DNA of 64,000 nt, taken from assembly GCA_026874595.1 (NCBI GenBank), contig CM049315.1, positions 71,345,416 through 71,409,415 of the forward strand, written 5' to 3'. The DNA comes from Sipunculus nudus (lineage: Eukaryota; Annelida; Sipuncula; Golfingiida; Sipunculidae). The notes under the pieces are model-generated. The model was not told the DNA's origin. It searched no databases and saw only the letters and a program-made list of their open reading frames with translations. The number at the start of each line of letters is the position of its first letter. The first letter of the stretch is position 1. Below are positions 34,860 to 48,364 of this stretch, piece by piece. The position numbers and the translations under genes were made by a program.

Positions 34860-36480
34860 TGAGAATATATATGACAGTGACCCAATTTCAGGTTTTTGGG
34901 TATAACTTTCGAGGAACTTTTTCAGGATATCAAGTTAGAAGATTCTGGGTCCAATAGTTATGATTTGTGCCGTACTTTGGTTTTAAATTTTCAATTTTTC
35001 TGGGGGGGATGCTTATAAGCCTAATAGCTCAGACAATATGGGTAACAGAGACCTAATTTCAAAGTTCCAAGGATACTTTTCACGGACCTTCATGGATTTC
35101 AAATGAAAAGATTCTAGGACCAACTGGAAAAATTGGAAAAAATGAGATGGCGCCACCTGTCTGCAGGATCATACGAAACATTCCTTGATTAATGCAAAGA
35201 ATCTTGGTGATCAATGCATTGGTTGTTAAGATACTGGACCCTTTTGTATCAAACTTTTAATTATTCTTGGGATTCTGAGCCTCATAGCTCAGAGAATATA
35301 AGTAACAGAGACCTTATTAAAAGTTTCCAGGGAGATTTTTCATGGATCTCCAAGGATGTCTAGTGAGAAGATTCCAGCTCCAATGGTTACAATTTGTGCC
35401 CTGTTAACAGACGACCGCATCTTTGATGATCTCAAAAACAGGGAGAGAAAATGCTTAAATATTCAAAAACAAATACAGGTGGCACCACCAGTCTGCAAGA
35501 ACTGATGAAACACGTCATGATGAATATGCATGCAAAGAATCATGGTGATCAATGCATTAGTTGTTGAGATACCAGAGCTTTTGTATGAAATATTTAATTA
35601 TTTTGTGGATAGTTTTGAGCCCCATGCTCAAGGAATATGGGTAACAGAGACCTTATTTCATGTGTCCCTGGAGATTTTGTATGGACCTCCCGGGATGTCA
35701 GGTAAGAAGATTCCAGATCCACTGGTTACGATTTGGTCCTGTGAACAGTTGACCACGTCTTTAAAGGTCTCAAAGCAGAGAAAAAAAATCGTATCAAATA
35801 CAGGTGGCAACACCAGTCTGCAGAAACTAATGAAACATTCATTGACCAATATCAATGCAAAGAATCATGGTGATCAATGCATGAGTTGTTCAGATACTTG
35901 AACTCTTGTATCAAATTTTCCATTATTCTAGGGGGTGATTCAAAGCCCCTTAGCTCAGAGGTTTTCGGTAACAGAGACCTAATTTCAGGTTTCCAAGTAG
36001 ACTTTTCACGGCCTCTCTGCATGTCAAGATAAAAGATTCTAAGTCCAGTCGTTACGATTTGTGCCCTGTTTTCAAGATGACCGCATCTTTCAAGGTCTCA
36101 AAAATAGAGAAAAAAATCGTAAAAATCGAAAAAATACAGGTTGCGCCACCAATCTGCAGAAACTGATTAAAACACTCCATGATCAATATCAATGCAAATG
36201 AAACAATGGTGATCAATGCATTAGTTGTTCAGATACTTGAGCTTTTGTAACAATTTTTTTTTACTGTTCTGGGGGTACTTTGGAGTCCCATGGCTCGAAG
36301 AATATAAGTAACAGAGACCTAATTTCAGGTTTCCAAGGAGATTTTTTATGCTCACTGCATGTCAAGTTAGAAGATTCCAGGGCCAGCGGTTACGATTTGT
36401 GCCTGGTTAAGGGACAGACGGACGCCGGACAAAGGGTTATCGCTCTAGCTCAGATGACTCTCAGTCAGCTGAGCTAAAAC
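34860..36480 (+). repeat. Tandem repeat, about 335-bp unit, five copies
   Basis: GTAACAGAGACCTAATTTCA-like starts lie at about 35043, 35294, 35638, 35967 and 36307. Each unit carries GGTTACGATTTGTGCC, a (G)GTGGCGCCACC-like element, AGTCTGCAGAAACTGATGAA and TGGTGATCAATGCATTAGTT. Confidence 0.85.
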
Positions 36481-38785
36481 GTCATTTCGATCATGACTTT
36501 GTCAGTATCGGTCCAATCTTCACAAACTATTACTCATTTTCTTACCCTTTGTCATTGATCATTGTTCCCATATAATTTCCGGCAAGCGCTTGACCAATGG
36601 TCGTCTAGTTTGGACAATTAGCCCATTTCCAATTTACTGATCATGTGATTTGTGTTAGTATGTAAACTAAAGGTAATGCAAATTTTTGCCTATTTCCTAT
36701 GAGCTGAACTGGAATATTTTACTTTTTTCTGATCGGAATGCACATTTTAGCTGTAGGTAGAACATCTCATCCTGGATTCAGCATAGTGCCGTATGTTTGC
36801 ACTTCCATTGGTTTTTTTTTTCATCGTCACCCACACACAGTTTAGGACAGAGACAATATAAGACCCCTGGGTCTTTTTCTAAGAATAGCTTCTATCAGTC
36901 TGATATACTTTGCAGGGCACGAATGGTAACTATTAGAACAAGAATGTAAAACCTTAATAATATACATTCTCTCTTCTTGCAGATACAAAATTAGATCCCT
37001 AATGACCTACATTTATGTGCTATGGCCTTGGCCTTTAGTAGTGCCAGATTCAGATGAGCGTCATGGCCCGTGGGCCACATGTTCATCTTATAAATGTTGT
37101 TAAAACGTTCCAGGGGATGCATGATGTGTTATTGCCATTTCTCCCATACCATGTTTGTCAAATATATGATTTGTTTCATTTTTGATTATCACATAAATTA
37201 TGAAACCAGTTTCTAAAATTTGATCCGATGAAATATAAATTTTAAATTCCTTGGTCCTATATTCATTTATCTGGTTTAAAATTTAAACTGTCTTGTCTTC
37301 CTATTTTCCTTCACGTTGATATGACGCTTGAGTGCACAACCGATTTGATTTACCGATTTGATTGACCGATTTGTTAAACAAGATAATATTTGTATAATTG
37401 AATAAACTAAACACATCTCAGATCAGTTTTGTTCTGCACAGCAATTTACTTTCTGTATTAGGAGTTTGACCTAGTTATGTCTTCCCTCCCATATAGGTGA
37501 AGACATTGGCCATAAGTGTTTGGTCTGTCGTCGTCGGGGACGTCCGAAGTCGTCGTCTGTGTCATTTCTTTTGAACAACAAAATATTTTTCATGAAAGTT
37601 GTTTAAATTGTTTCTACCGATATCCCGGAGAATTCAATAATTGGTATCCTTGATATTCTTCATCAAGGTCAAATAGACCGAAATATTTTTTTTTTGTGAA
37701 CACCATAACTTTTTAAGTATTTTTAAGAAATTTATTGTTTCTGTCAATATCACAGTATTTTAATAAACCGGTGACCTTGACCATAACTGACAAGGTTAAA
37801 TTGGCCTAAATGGAAATTTATATGAACCACATAACTTTTAAATTATTGCATATATTTTCACTCAAATTTTGGGATCGGAGGCCCATAGGAGGGGAGACAT
37901 ACATCTGGATTTTTTTTTTCATTGCAAAAACAACCTCATTCTAGTTGAATGTTTATTGAATACAAGACTATTTGTATAACGGAATATTTGTAATGACATC
38001 TTATATCACTGTCATACAAAAACTGCTTTGTGCAATCCCATAAATGTTTCCGTCTGGTATCTATCGGATCAATAAAGCATTTATGACATCGCTTTTCTCA
38101 GTTTTTTTTATAGCATAAAAGCTACATGCATGGGCTATGTAGGAAACTTAATGCATGTATATTCAGGAGCATTGCCAAGGGGTGCCACATGGGGCCAGCC
38201 CCCCCCCCCCCCCCCCCCTCCCCCCTTTAATATTCTGTATGCGACATCGATTGTAACGTTTTTCTCCTATTTGAACATTAGAGGGGCATATTCCGGCATA
38301 TATCAATCGAAGATGATGTCCCAATCCCACCATACACAGGCTTGTCCTTTTGTTTATGTCCATGTGTTTATTACATGTGGGGGCAAAATAATCCAAACAC
38401 ATACAAGGAGGACATCTAGCGGCATCCCAGTTTTGCAACTATTGGCCTGTGAACTCAAATACATAAGCAATCAACCATCCAAGGTTACAAGGTTTTCTTT
38501 CGTTAACACTGCTGTGTTTATTAGTAGCTTATAGATAAACAAACTCATATCTATCCCTAAGACTTTTTAAGAATTTTTTGTTACAGGAATTACCGAGAGT
38601 TCATTGATATGTAAGCAGATCGCGAGTAACCACATATATTCCAGAGATAAGGCAAGGCAAGTAAATAGCTGGTTTAAGGTATCGCTTGAGAAATCTATTG
38701 TATGAAAGTAAATGTCAAAACATGAAAAATAGGTGTTTTTACATAAATTTTCTTAGTTCTTCTTAATTCTTTTATTTACTACACA

Positions 38786-38787
<2 letters not shown>

Positions 38788-38821
<34 letters not shown>

Positions 38822-38848
38822 CTATATATATATATATATGTATATATT
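38788..38848. repeat. (TA)n microsatellite
   Basis: AT array broken once by AACTA and once by TGTA. Confidence 0.9.
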
Positions 38849-39594
38849 GTATATATTGGGGGGAGGCTAAATGATTATTGAAATAACAGATGTGTCCAGT
38901 CATAGTTACATGCTTATTAGTTCCATTAACACTGTTATCTTCAAAGCCAATTGTCAAAAATATCGAGACAGCATTTAATGTCAGTTAGAACGTAAGCTGC
39001 TTCATAAAAATTTGAATGACAATTTAAGATATAATGCATTTTTTTTCTCAGGAAAACTTCGATGGCATCATTCACACATTTTTCTGGTTCTATAATTGAT
39101 CAAATGATCATAACAAGCACTCTCCTGGTAAAATTAGATAAAAGATCAGACTGAATAGGCTTCATTCACTTTTGACAGTTTTCATAATCAATTTTATTCT
39201 CTGAATGGCAGGGGGTGGTTACATTGATCATCCCCTGTTGCAACTATTGACGCCACTGGCCATGGGCCTTAGGCTTATTTGTTAGCAGGGCATCAGTATC
39301 CCTGCCAAAAAATATATATATACAGAAATTATAAAATCAATTTATTTTACAGTCATAGCTAAAGGTCAAAATTAATTCCACATTTTCATTAAAGATTATA
39401 AAATAAACATTTTTATCATTATTAAAACTTACAGTGATTTCTGCTTTAATTAAGTAAAGATAAAGAATTGAAATGGTTTTGTTTATTATTTTCAAATTCT
39501 TTAAATAAGGGCTTTTATAGTATTTCAACCACTGACCTTCTTCTCCTGCACTCTAGCACTCCTGGTAAGTGAATGTGTGACGCACTTGTGTTTG

Positions 39595-39628
39595 AGAGAA
39601 AGAGAGAGAGAAAGAGAGAGAAAGAGAG
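39595..39628. repeat. GA-rich microsatellite
   Basis: AGAGAAAGAGAGAGAGAAAG-type purine run. Confidence 0.85.
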
Positions 39629-40007
39629 TTTATATGAATCCCCCTGAATATATTTCGAAAGAATAAAGCCCCTATAGAGCAGCTTGAAATTGACATAATA
39701 TGGCCTGTTGAAATTGACCCGGTGTCAAAACCAGCTGTGACACTGAAACTAACAAGACATGGGTTGTTTATTTCACGTGCCTCGACACCTTGCTTTACTT
39801 ACAGAAAAGGTCACCTCAGTAATGGCCCCACCTCGATTTACGAAACTCCAAGAATTTTATTTTAGAATTTGGAAAGATAAAATGAAGTCCAGTATATGTA
39901 TTTCATATTTGTAATCCTTTTGTAACCCAGAAGGTTCAAAGAATAGGCTGTCCAGGATGAAACATTTGATACAAATATCAGTGATGTTTTTAAGTCTGGA
40001 TTCGTGG

Positions 40008-40715
40008 TAGTGGTATATATCATATACCAGCAGAACTGACATCGCTGGTAGTGGGATCGGTATCCATACACTCCGATATCGAAACAAAAAACTTGGAACT
40101 AACTTTTAAACTGACAGCTTCTCACCTTATCACCTTGATTTACATCTGCGACCACTGCTACTAAGGGGCGCCTTTGTGCTATACAAATTAGACTCTTACT
40201 CTTCCCTAGACTTTCAAACTTGAGAGTACGGATGCTTATTTTTTTGTTCCGGGTATATCCTACATGATATGCAAACTTTAAATTAAAACATGAACTAAAC
40301 AACCTCTTGGATATACCTGGAACTAAAAAATATAAGCTTCCCAACTCTCAAGTTTGAAAGTCTAGGGGAAGAGTAAGAGTCTAAGTTGTACAGCACAAAA
40401 GCGCCCCCTAGTAGCAGAGGTAGCAGACGTAAATCAAGCAGCTATGTTTGAACAGACGACAGGCTGTTTCTGAGTACTCAGGTGGATAAAGACCCACGTA
40501 TACAAAAATTAATACATTTTAGCCAACTAATAATTATGTAAACCTGCCGTGGATATACCAATCAAACAGATGTTGACATCATCCAAATAAAAGGTGAGAA
40601 GCTGTCAGTTTAAACGTTAGCTCCAACATTTTTGTTTCGATATCGGAGTGTATGGATACCGATACCTTTACCAGCGGTGTCAGTTCTGCTGGTATGGTAT
40701 ATATACCGCTAGATT
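40008..40715. mobile_element. Palindromic foldback element
   Basis: The left arm (40008-40245) pairs with 40340-40442 plus 40590-40715. The ends contain ACCAGCAGAACTGACA and its complement, and CGATATCGGAGTGTATGGAT on both sides. The right arm carries about 147 bp (40443-40589) not present in the left. No coding capacity. It is a non-autonomous element or hairpin-forming repeat. Confidence 0.8.
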
Positions 40716-40849
40716 CGTGCTAGCTGGTGTATATAATGCGGTCTGTTAAAGGTTAACCATGTTGTTTTTGCTGAATTCTGATTTTTATTATTCCCATGAC
40801 TGATAGATTTTTAATAATATATTTCATTCAATATTTTTTGCAGATGATT

Positions 40850-41400
40850 TCTACACCTGTAAAAACTTAGGAGTAATTGCAGGTGACAAGAAGGCAGAGT
40901 CCGACGATACACCACTACTGGTGCATACAAACCTCATCGACCAGGCTCAGACTATTAGACTGTAGCGCTTGCAGAATCATGCAGCACGGTTTATCAAGCG
41001 CCCCCGCCATTCCCCCTTCCAAGGGCGGGCTCACATAAAGCCAGTACTTATGGTGCTGCATTGGCTGCCGGCAGACTACGGACCTGGCTTTAAGTTGCTT
41101 TTGCTTACCTACAAAGTCCTCCATGGCTTAGCATCTTCAAACCATGCTGAAATGATTAAGGAGTTTCGTCCGGTGCATGCACTCAGGTCAGCTAACAGAT
41201 CTCTCCTTGAGGTGCCCAGGGACCCGGACACAGTACGGAAAGAGATCATTCAGACACTCTTACATTGTTCTCTGGAACGATTCCTCAACATGTCAATAAT
41301 GTCCAAAGATGCAATGTTTTACAAGGATGCTGGAAACACACCTGTTCCAGTTAGCTTATTACTATATATCGTCATCCACTGTTCCCTTTATGTTTGAATT
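40850..41400 (+). pseudogene. LINE relic: 3' end of a reverse-transcriptase frame
   Basis: Codons from 40969 contain QNHAARFIKR, HIKPVLMVLHWLPA and FKLLLLTYKVLHGLA. This is the thumb/C-terminal pattern of non-LTR reverse transcriptases (QN.AARl....HI.PVL..LHWLPv..Ri.FK). An upstream part (40915-40965) is in the same frame but is cut by a TAG. The catalytic core is missing, as in a 5'-truncated insertion. A TA array follows at 41407. Confidence 0.75.
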
Positions 41401-41404
41401 CTTA

Positions 41405-41406
<2 letters not shown>

Positions 41407-41455
<49 letters not shown>
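41407..41455. repeat. (TA)n microsatellite behind the LINE relic
   Basis: About 24 TA units directly after the relic, in the position of a LINE 3' tail. Confidence 0.9.
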
Positions 41456-41458
<3 letters not shown>

Positions 41459-41459
41459 T

Positions 41460-43430
41460 TGTCTGCTGCAATCTATTTTTAGTCATTATTATAATGTTTT
41501 ATCTGATTTTTAATCCTTTGTTTTAATTTTAATGTACGCTCACTTCTACCGATCCTACAGATTTTTTCTCGACCAATTTTTCGCCGAAAATGGGGGAAGG
41601 CTTTAAACAATATAAAACTACTAACCTGACACTTGAACCTCCTAAAGCTATCATGATATGTGATTAGAAAATATTAAAGAAGGAATAATAATTCGTGTAC
41701 CAATAAATCATCGAGCAGGCATGTAAATTTTCTGTGACGGACCTTTTCCTACTAAACGAAAAAAAACGCTTGCGGCTTTCATTTTAAGCCTGAAAAAAAT
41801 TTGTCCCAGATGCACAAAATATTTTCCACTTATACTCTAATGCTTTGACACACACAGATGTCAATTGGTGCAAACGACTTAAAAACTTTCGGTATCCAGA
41901 ACAAAAAGCCGAATGACCGGATATCAGAGTTGTCATAGTAACAAGAACTGATTTATAATATATGTTACATGTCACATTTGTTAAATTTAATATGTTACTA
42001 CAAATATTGTTTTCACTTTTAAAACCTTATTTGCTCCCTGGATGCCGTCATTCCCCGGGATACATGTAGAGGTCGCCAAGTAGGACAAGCCTCAGTTCGC
42101 CAGTGGTAAGTACCACTGGGACCACGTGTCGATTGCTGCTTTCCATATGTCAACTCTCGTATTTACCATATTACTCAGAGCTTATGAATGCAGGGTAAGT
42201 ACGATAAGTCAGCTCATTGGTCAGACGGCTTTGGATATTGGGCCAATAGGCAGTCGAACCGATGAACAAATGTAGGGCACCGAAACTAACTCAGTCCTCG
42301 CGTTCTATGTACACCATGAGAAAACAATTGCATCAGCAGCTAATCCTATGGTTTCAACAGTCATTGCCTCAAACAGTTATTAACTAGAATATACTTAAGT
42401 ACATATCTAATGTAAACGCTACACGGTAGGATGTGTCCCCTTTCTTAAATACCACGATACATGAAATAGATCACATAGTTATTACCATGGCACTTAAATT
42501 GATCTTACACACATAAAAAAAAAGTATTGTATCATTACGTTACTTGTCCAGAAGGCAAATCCAAAGAATACGTTGGACGTTTAGGTAGTTTCTTACTCTA
42601 AGGATATTCGACAAAACCAATAAGCTCCTACAGTTATCACTCGATGTAACAGTCTGAACAATTATTGTATATGTCATTCCAAACATGTAAAAAAATAAAA
42701 CAGCAGGTAATTTGAAGCAAGTTTTCGAATCCATAAATAAGTCAGAAACGTTTTATCCCGATACATAAAATACAATATCAATAAATAAATGTGAATTCAT
42801 ACTGACGGATACAGGCAACGAACACCAGGATGAGAACCGCAAGCTTATTTGCTTCTAGATGAGAGGCGAGAAGTGATTCCTGCAGGGAAATAACAATATA
42901 TCAAGCACTTTACACTCATATCACTAAATCCGGTCTTTCAGTTGTATAATTTATAGTGTCACCCTGAACCACCTTTCACACAAATACATGCTATATTCGT
43001 CTTGTATTGATATACAGGAGCAGAAAGTCATGAAGAAGATAGCCAAAGAAATTTGTACAAATAACCATCATTAATTCACCTGGTGGTATGATTTGCTGCA
43101 ATCCATGGATAACAAGTAACAGCCAAATATAATCTTTTTAATTAAAAAATAGAAGGTATTTAGTGCACCTGTCTATTGCAGATCCTTTCCTTGGGGAATG
43201 TTACATATTGTTCTGTCAGTATTTCTTTGCTGGAAATGTAGTTCAGGCTCACACTGTCGGCAACCCAACATATTCACCAGCTTCAAGGGTTTTTGTCAGC
43301 AAGCATATTGACTTGAAGTCTCGGTCAATGAGTTCTGTCTAGGTCTGTCTACATAGCTGTCTATCCACATATTCTATCTGTGTCTATATATTATTTATAT
43401 ACTGAGACATTTGAATGATTTAATATTTAA
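41460..43430. other. No gene recognised
   Basis: AT-rich sequence with short frames only. I see no repeat structure or splice-flanked exon that I can defend. Confidence 0.5.
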
Positions 43431-43439
43431 TTTTCTTTA

Positions 43440-43630
43440 TTTTACAGGGATTGTACAACTGTTGTACAATAATAACTAACACGGAGTTATCTCCATGGCA
43501 CGGATAGTTGTGTTCGGTAGTCTTATAGGGTTGGGGGAAAGAGAGCTAGAACCTGGAGAGAAGCACCGGCCTTGGACGGGCAACTACAACCAACTGTCAT
43601 AGTCAAGAGGGGGATCGAACCCTGGTCGTT
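43440..43630. repeat. Dispersed repeat related to the left window edge
   Basis: The first 90 bases match bases 30-110 of the window. The 3' part holds GGGGATCGAACCCTGG, a reversed box-B-like motif, so a SINE-like origin is possible. Confidence 0.5.
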
Positions 43631-44132
43631 AAGGGGCCTTAACACAGGATAGCGACCTTTTTGCGTCCCGTGTGCGACCACAACATTTACCAGGTCGCCG
43701 TAGGAGGCTTAAAGAAGGCAGAATGGTTGCCTAGGTCGTACAAAGGTCATACACAGGAGTTTCAGACACCGCCATGGACGCCATGGTCGCCGTGAGTTTT
43801 TGAACATGTTCAAAACAATCGCACAAAGGTCGCCGAGGAGGTAGGTTGCTCAAAGGTGGCTCATGGGAGGTGCAGGCATTCCCGTGGTTGTAGAATGACG
43901 GCAGAGTGGTCGTGCTGGTGGCACGGGGGAAGCAGAGGGAAGGCAGTCATGAAAATGCCCTAATGCTGCTTTTTGGGAGGTTCAAGGGAGGCACAAGTAT
44001 CGCTGAAACAGTTATGGAACAGTTACACTGAAACAGGATTTTCTGGGGTTAGGCGACCATTGAGCGTCTTGGTCATTTTTTGATCCCTCAAAGGTGACAC
44101 AATTGTGGCAGCCCTGTGTAAAGGGGCCTTTT
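43631..44132. mobile_element. MITE with AAGGGGCCTTAACACAGG ends
   Basis: The left end AAGGGGCCTTAACACAGG mirrors the right end CCCTGTGTAAAGGGGCCTT with few mismatches. The 500-bp interior has GGAGG/GGTCGCC-like motifs and no coding content. Confidence 0.65.
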
Positions 44133-45454
44133 GCGAGAATGCGCGAACCGTTTTCCCCTCCACTGTCCAGAAAGTGGAGAAACCTTTGAAAGGTTTCACT
44201 TATAAATCATATGATATATACCGTCTAATAAGTGTCAAAGTTGATGCTGCTGCACCATAAATATCAAGTAAGCTGAATTCGCAAATAATCCACAGACATA
44301 TCAAATATTATGTTTTAATTTCGAATAAATGAGCTTTACCACTGATATTTAAATCTTCGTGGTTCATGTACACATAAAACATTAAATTTTGATTTTAATT
44401 ACCATATATAAATATCATAATACAAGTAACCGGGACAAATATAGGTAGCAGATTTGAACATGTTTGACGCAAAGAACTAGACTTGCGATGGTTCCGCTTA
44501 TACTGTGTCATGGAAATGAATCAACCCCTGAGAGATACCATTCGTGTGTAAGCAGTCTTTTATTCCGTAGGCCAGTTTACACGGATGGATGTCCATTGTT
44601 ATAGTTCTTTATTTACAAGTCACCCGTCGAAGAAGGAAGGACTTCTAAAATAGTACAAGTCCGTCCGTCACTCCGTCCGTCAAGAATTTATAATTAATTT
44701 TTTTTTTTTAGAATCAAAATTTTGCTGGTCGCGAATTTGTCTTATTTCCCATGTTTGTATATATGGTGCAATATCTTTTACCTTTTATCCCACCAATTGT
44801 TACCGAACTTTCTAGACCTATTGATAACAAGTTGGACATGTGATTTTAAACTGCAGATTGCGCCGCCTCTGTTTAGCGACTTTTGTATATTTACTCAAAT
44901 TTTTCAACCGTTAATGACCACCTGAAACCAGAGCACCGCGAACGTGCATAATACACCCGTCGTGTATCTGGTGACCACTGATCTCATTAATATGCGTGAA
45001 TTTTGATGAAAAGGTAACTCAGGGGAGAAACTCTATTGGTAAATATGTACAATGAGTTTCGTGATAATCCATAAGATTTTTGGTAAGTCGTTATGGTGCC
45101 TCAAAAGTGCGATGCCCTCTGACCTCATTAAATATGAATGAATTTTGCTGGAAATCAAACTTAGACGAGATATTTTAATGATTGAAATTTTTGATAAGTT
45201 TTATCAAAATCTTTCATATTCTTCATAAGTTACTAACCCGTGACCTTATTAAATATGCGTGGATGTTGCCTATAATGGAACTCGGGCGAGATAATTTGTT
45301 GTAAGTATAGTTATGGTGAGTTTCGTGAAAATCTATCAATGCCCCGGTAAGTTATCGCTTTGACACTAAAAGTTAACGGAAGGACGGACGGTGGGTACAT
45401 CTTAAAATCCCGTCATATGCCGGGCGTATAAAAAAAGAACACCAGCAATGATCA
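44133..45454. other. No gene recognised
   Basis: Contains a T run at about 44700 and low-grade repeats of TGACCTCATTAAATATGMRTG spaced about 120-150 bp apart (44970, 45120, 45245). No coding signal seen. Confidence 0.5.
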
Positions 45455-45935
45455 TACGCTCCATAGGCAGCGGATACGTTATGCTCAACTAATCGCTACA
45501 CTACCCGCTGCATTAAACCGCGGTTGCCGGTCAGGTTTGGCCACCATGCGGTGCTGACTCTGTGGAATTCCACCTGCGTAATATTAAATCAATCACATTG
45601 CAGATATCACCAGCACAATCGGATGTTCTACGAGGTATTGGTCACTTTGCACTGCGGTGAAAAGCGCTTGGTAGCACGGACATTTTCCATTCCCCGTTGG
45701 AATACAAACGATGCAATCGTCAACTTTCAACACAGTCTCTATACTAACTTGCTGGTGTGGCCTGAGGTCAGTTATCCCCCTCTGCATATTTTCTTTCTCG
45801 CACTGCTACACGAGTTTGCTACAAGCGCAGCCCGTGTTTGTTCACACGGTAAAACAATCAGATTTCTCACAGCGTGTGAGTGGAAGGTCACCAGGAGGTC
45901 ACGAGCTGTGTTCAGAGCGTACAATGATCCTTATA
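45455..45935 (-). pseudogene. RecQ-like helicase fragment in dispersed repeat, copy 2
   Basis: Minus-strand codons 45787-45593 read LRPHQQVSIETVL, DDCIVCIPTGNGKCPCYQAL and VLVISAM. These match motif 0 (LRP.Q), motif I (PTG.GKS.CYQ) and motif Ia of RecQ-type SF2 helicases, with Ser of motif I changed to Cys. The rest of the helicase is absent. RecQ-like helicases occur in some large mobile elements, which explains the repetition. Confidence 0.6.
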
Positions 45936-47087
45936 CTCTTTAGCTGAATAACGTGATTGGTCTTTTAGGTGGTTCTCTCTTTTTTATTGGATATTGTTTC
46001 TTATTAATTCATTTCGTATGTAGTATATATGATAACGACCTGCTGCTCACATTAATGAGTGTGTGATTATTATACATGAACCGAGCGCAAATGCATCCTG
46101 ACTCGTATTTATAACAGGTGTGACACAAATTCACCGTAAAGTTAAGCACAACCATACTCTTTACCCCCAATTGTACACACACACATCCCGGATATCCAAA
46201 CCTTTAGAGCTTTGACATTACACTTCTAAAGACTAGCAGTTCCGCAGAGGTTAGAAGGAAGAGTTACTATAGGGTAAAAAACAGAATGTATCAGTTAGAT
46301 AAATGACACCAAGGTCATAATGAGGGGCCAAGGTCGGAGTTTTTTTCACCCTGCCCTGCTATTCGCGGCTTTTGCCGAATGGTGGCTTTTTAGATATATT
46401 TTTGTGAATGACTGAACGCTGTCACTGTGTCGTATTTAGGCGATAGACTTTACTTAGTTAAGTGGAGGGTGTTGGTTGGGTCTCAGAGCAGTTCACTCCA
46501 GAACGTCACAGTTCGACACTCACCGTAAGTCAGTCATATTCTGCCCGGTACAAATACTTACATCACAACATATAATCTGCAAGATTTCTTATTTGATTGG
46601 TTGAACATTTTTAGAAAGGTGGTCAGAAAAGGTATTCCCAGAGTTTATCAAATTGTTTTTTTTTTTCAATATCAGCCGATATATTCAATAAATTATAATG
46701 AATTAATCTGACATTTTGGACAATGGGTTGAATAAATTTGGGGCAGATCTGGATGCGGGTACAGGCGTTGGAGGAGAGGAGGAAGCCAATGCCCTCTATA
46801 AGTGCAATCTAATTATCTTTTAATCTCTATTCAAGTAAAAGGTGGTGGGATGACGTCATATCTCATCAAGACTATGCTATTTCTTCGGTGGTTTTAATTG
46901 TCTAGGTTACTTTTCATCCCAGCAATCGTAATCTTCCATTCCTCTTTCAGGGAGATTATCACAAACAGTCTTACATTTTATGCTTTATTGATGCAAGCTC
47001 AATTGGATTTGTGGAACAGCATACAAGAGTAAACATTTGATGCTCGTTGCAGATGGATACATCAGCATGTGTATTGCTTTACAAACA

Positions 47088-47880
47088 TGCCAAGCTTTAT
47101 ATGGAAAATTTTAATATTCATGTACGGGTGACATTTGAATTTCATTGCTTATACCCCTCCACACGGCAAATGCAAAACGGTTTCAACCCGTTTTAAATAC
47201 TAATTGGACGTTCAGACGGGAATCCCAAGTGCGTTTTATCTGTTTAAGCCAAATCGGTTTGAATCCAGCTCAGGAGATGGTTTCAAATCGTTTCTAATGC
47301 GAACCGAATGATCCGCTCCACCAATGTTCCGTGTGAACGCTCAATTCGCATCCAACCTGGTTTAAACCAAGTTTTGAAACAGCCGCTTGCGCGAATGCTT
47401 ATGTCAACATGTCACATTGATCCTCATGTAAAATGTTCACCTCACGCGTTGGTGCCAGATGGCTGTGTGAACGGTTTGAAACCGATTTTACCAATCCGCT
47501 TTGAGCGAAACGTTTTGTGTGTGAAAGGGTATAGTGAAGTTGCATTTTGTTAAAAAGTGGCATTATGTTACAACATGTGTATTAAGTCACCTTGTTTTGT
47601 GATCTCTCATCTCACACCGCGGGCCATCATATTAGGTTGAATTAATAAGTTAACAATGAGTAAAGAAATCCTGCATTGCTGTCGTTTAATGACAGATGTC
47701 AGTATAAAGATAATGGAAGAAACAATTATAAATTTTACAAATATTTAGAAAGTATTGCCATGTTATTCAATCATTTTATATTTACATATATTGGATATTT
47801 TCAAACTAACACCCTAAATGTCTCAATTATATACATACTTGATATTTTAAAACACCTAAACTGCCAATACATACATACTT
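47088..47880. repeat. Duplicated block, unit A, with CCCTCCACAC..GTGTGAAAGGG ends
   Basis: Contains a short element (about 47149-47534) with inverted ends and inner CGGTTTGAAACCG palindromes, plus right flank. The same order recurs in unit B. Compared with B it lacks about 620 bp in the middle. Confidence 0.75.
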
Positions 47881-48080
47881 CATAAAAATACTGTAGGTAA
47901 ATATAAAAACATTCCGGGGACGAAAACCCATTGTCCAAATAATTTCTCTAAGGAAATAGTATAATATACACCTAGAACTAATGCCAGTAAGTAGAAAAAA
48001 GTTCCATATCGCATTATTACAGCTTAGCAACCTTATTCTCCAAAACGTTTCTACACCAGCAGAGGGGGACTCTCACCCTA

Positions 48081-48105
48081 CGCCCCCCCCCCCCCCCCCC
48101 CCCCA
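48081..48105. repeat. C homopolymer run
   Basis: An uninterrupted C run of over 20, between units A and B. Similar C or G runs occur at 5781, 38200, 12690, 27700, 58130 and 60157. Confidence 0.9.
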
Positions 48106-48364
48106 TCCCCCTCCCACACACACACATTCTAAGGTCATGTTTCCGTCACTGAACAAAATGCACGTACCAATATTATACCATAATGATATATTATCCACAA
48201 ACAAGGCATATGTAAAAGCAAAATATATCTATGTCAATATAGTTCACGTATTATGATAAATCTAAATTCATCGTGATTACCTAGAAATGAAAAGGTTAGG
48301 AAAACGACTACTTGGTTCATTATTTTTCCTCAGAAGCAAGATTTTATATGATTTAATTTCTTAA

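Larger units (their letters stand above)
30300..39990. other. Long stretch of repeats without a supported gene
   Basis: No exon is recognised in either strand. It holds tandem arrays at 32110-32800, 33570-34600 and 34860-36480, a 20-bp C run near 38200, a TA array at 38788-38848 and a GA array at 39595-39628. A GC-richer patch around 31380-31810 ends in GAGC|GTAAGT and could be an untranslated first exon with its promoter, but nothing downstream confirms this. Confidence 0.5.

Noticed and set aside
38130-38534. A 134-codon frame with a proline run
   Set aside because: The prolines come from a C homopolymer, and the remainder has no similarity pattern that I recognise.
47308-47553. An 81-codon frame in duplicated unit A
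   Set aside because: Unit B does not keep the frame, and the sequence belongs to a MITE.
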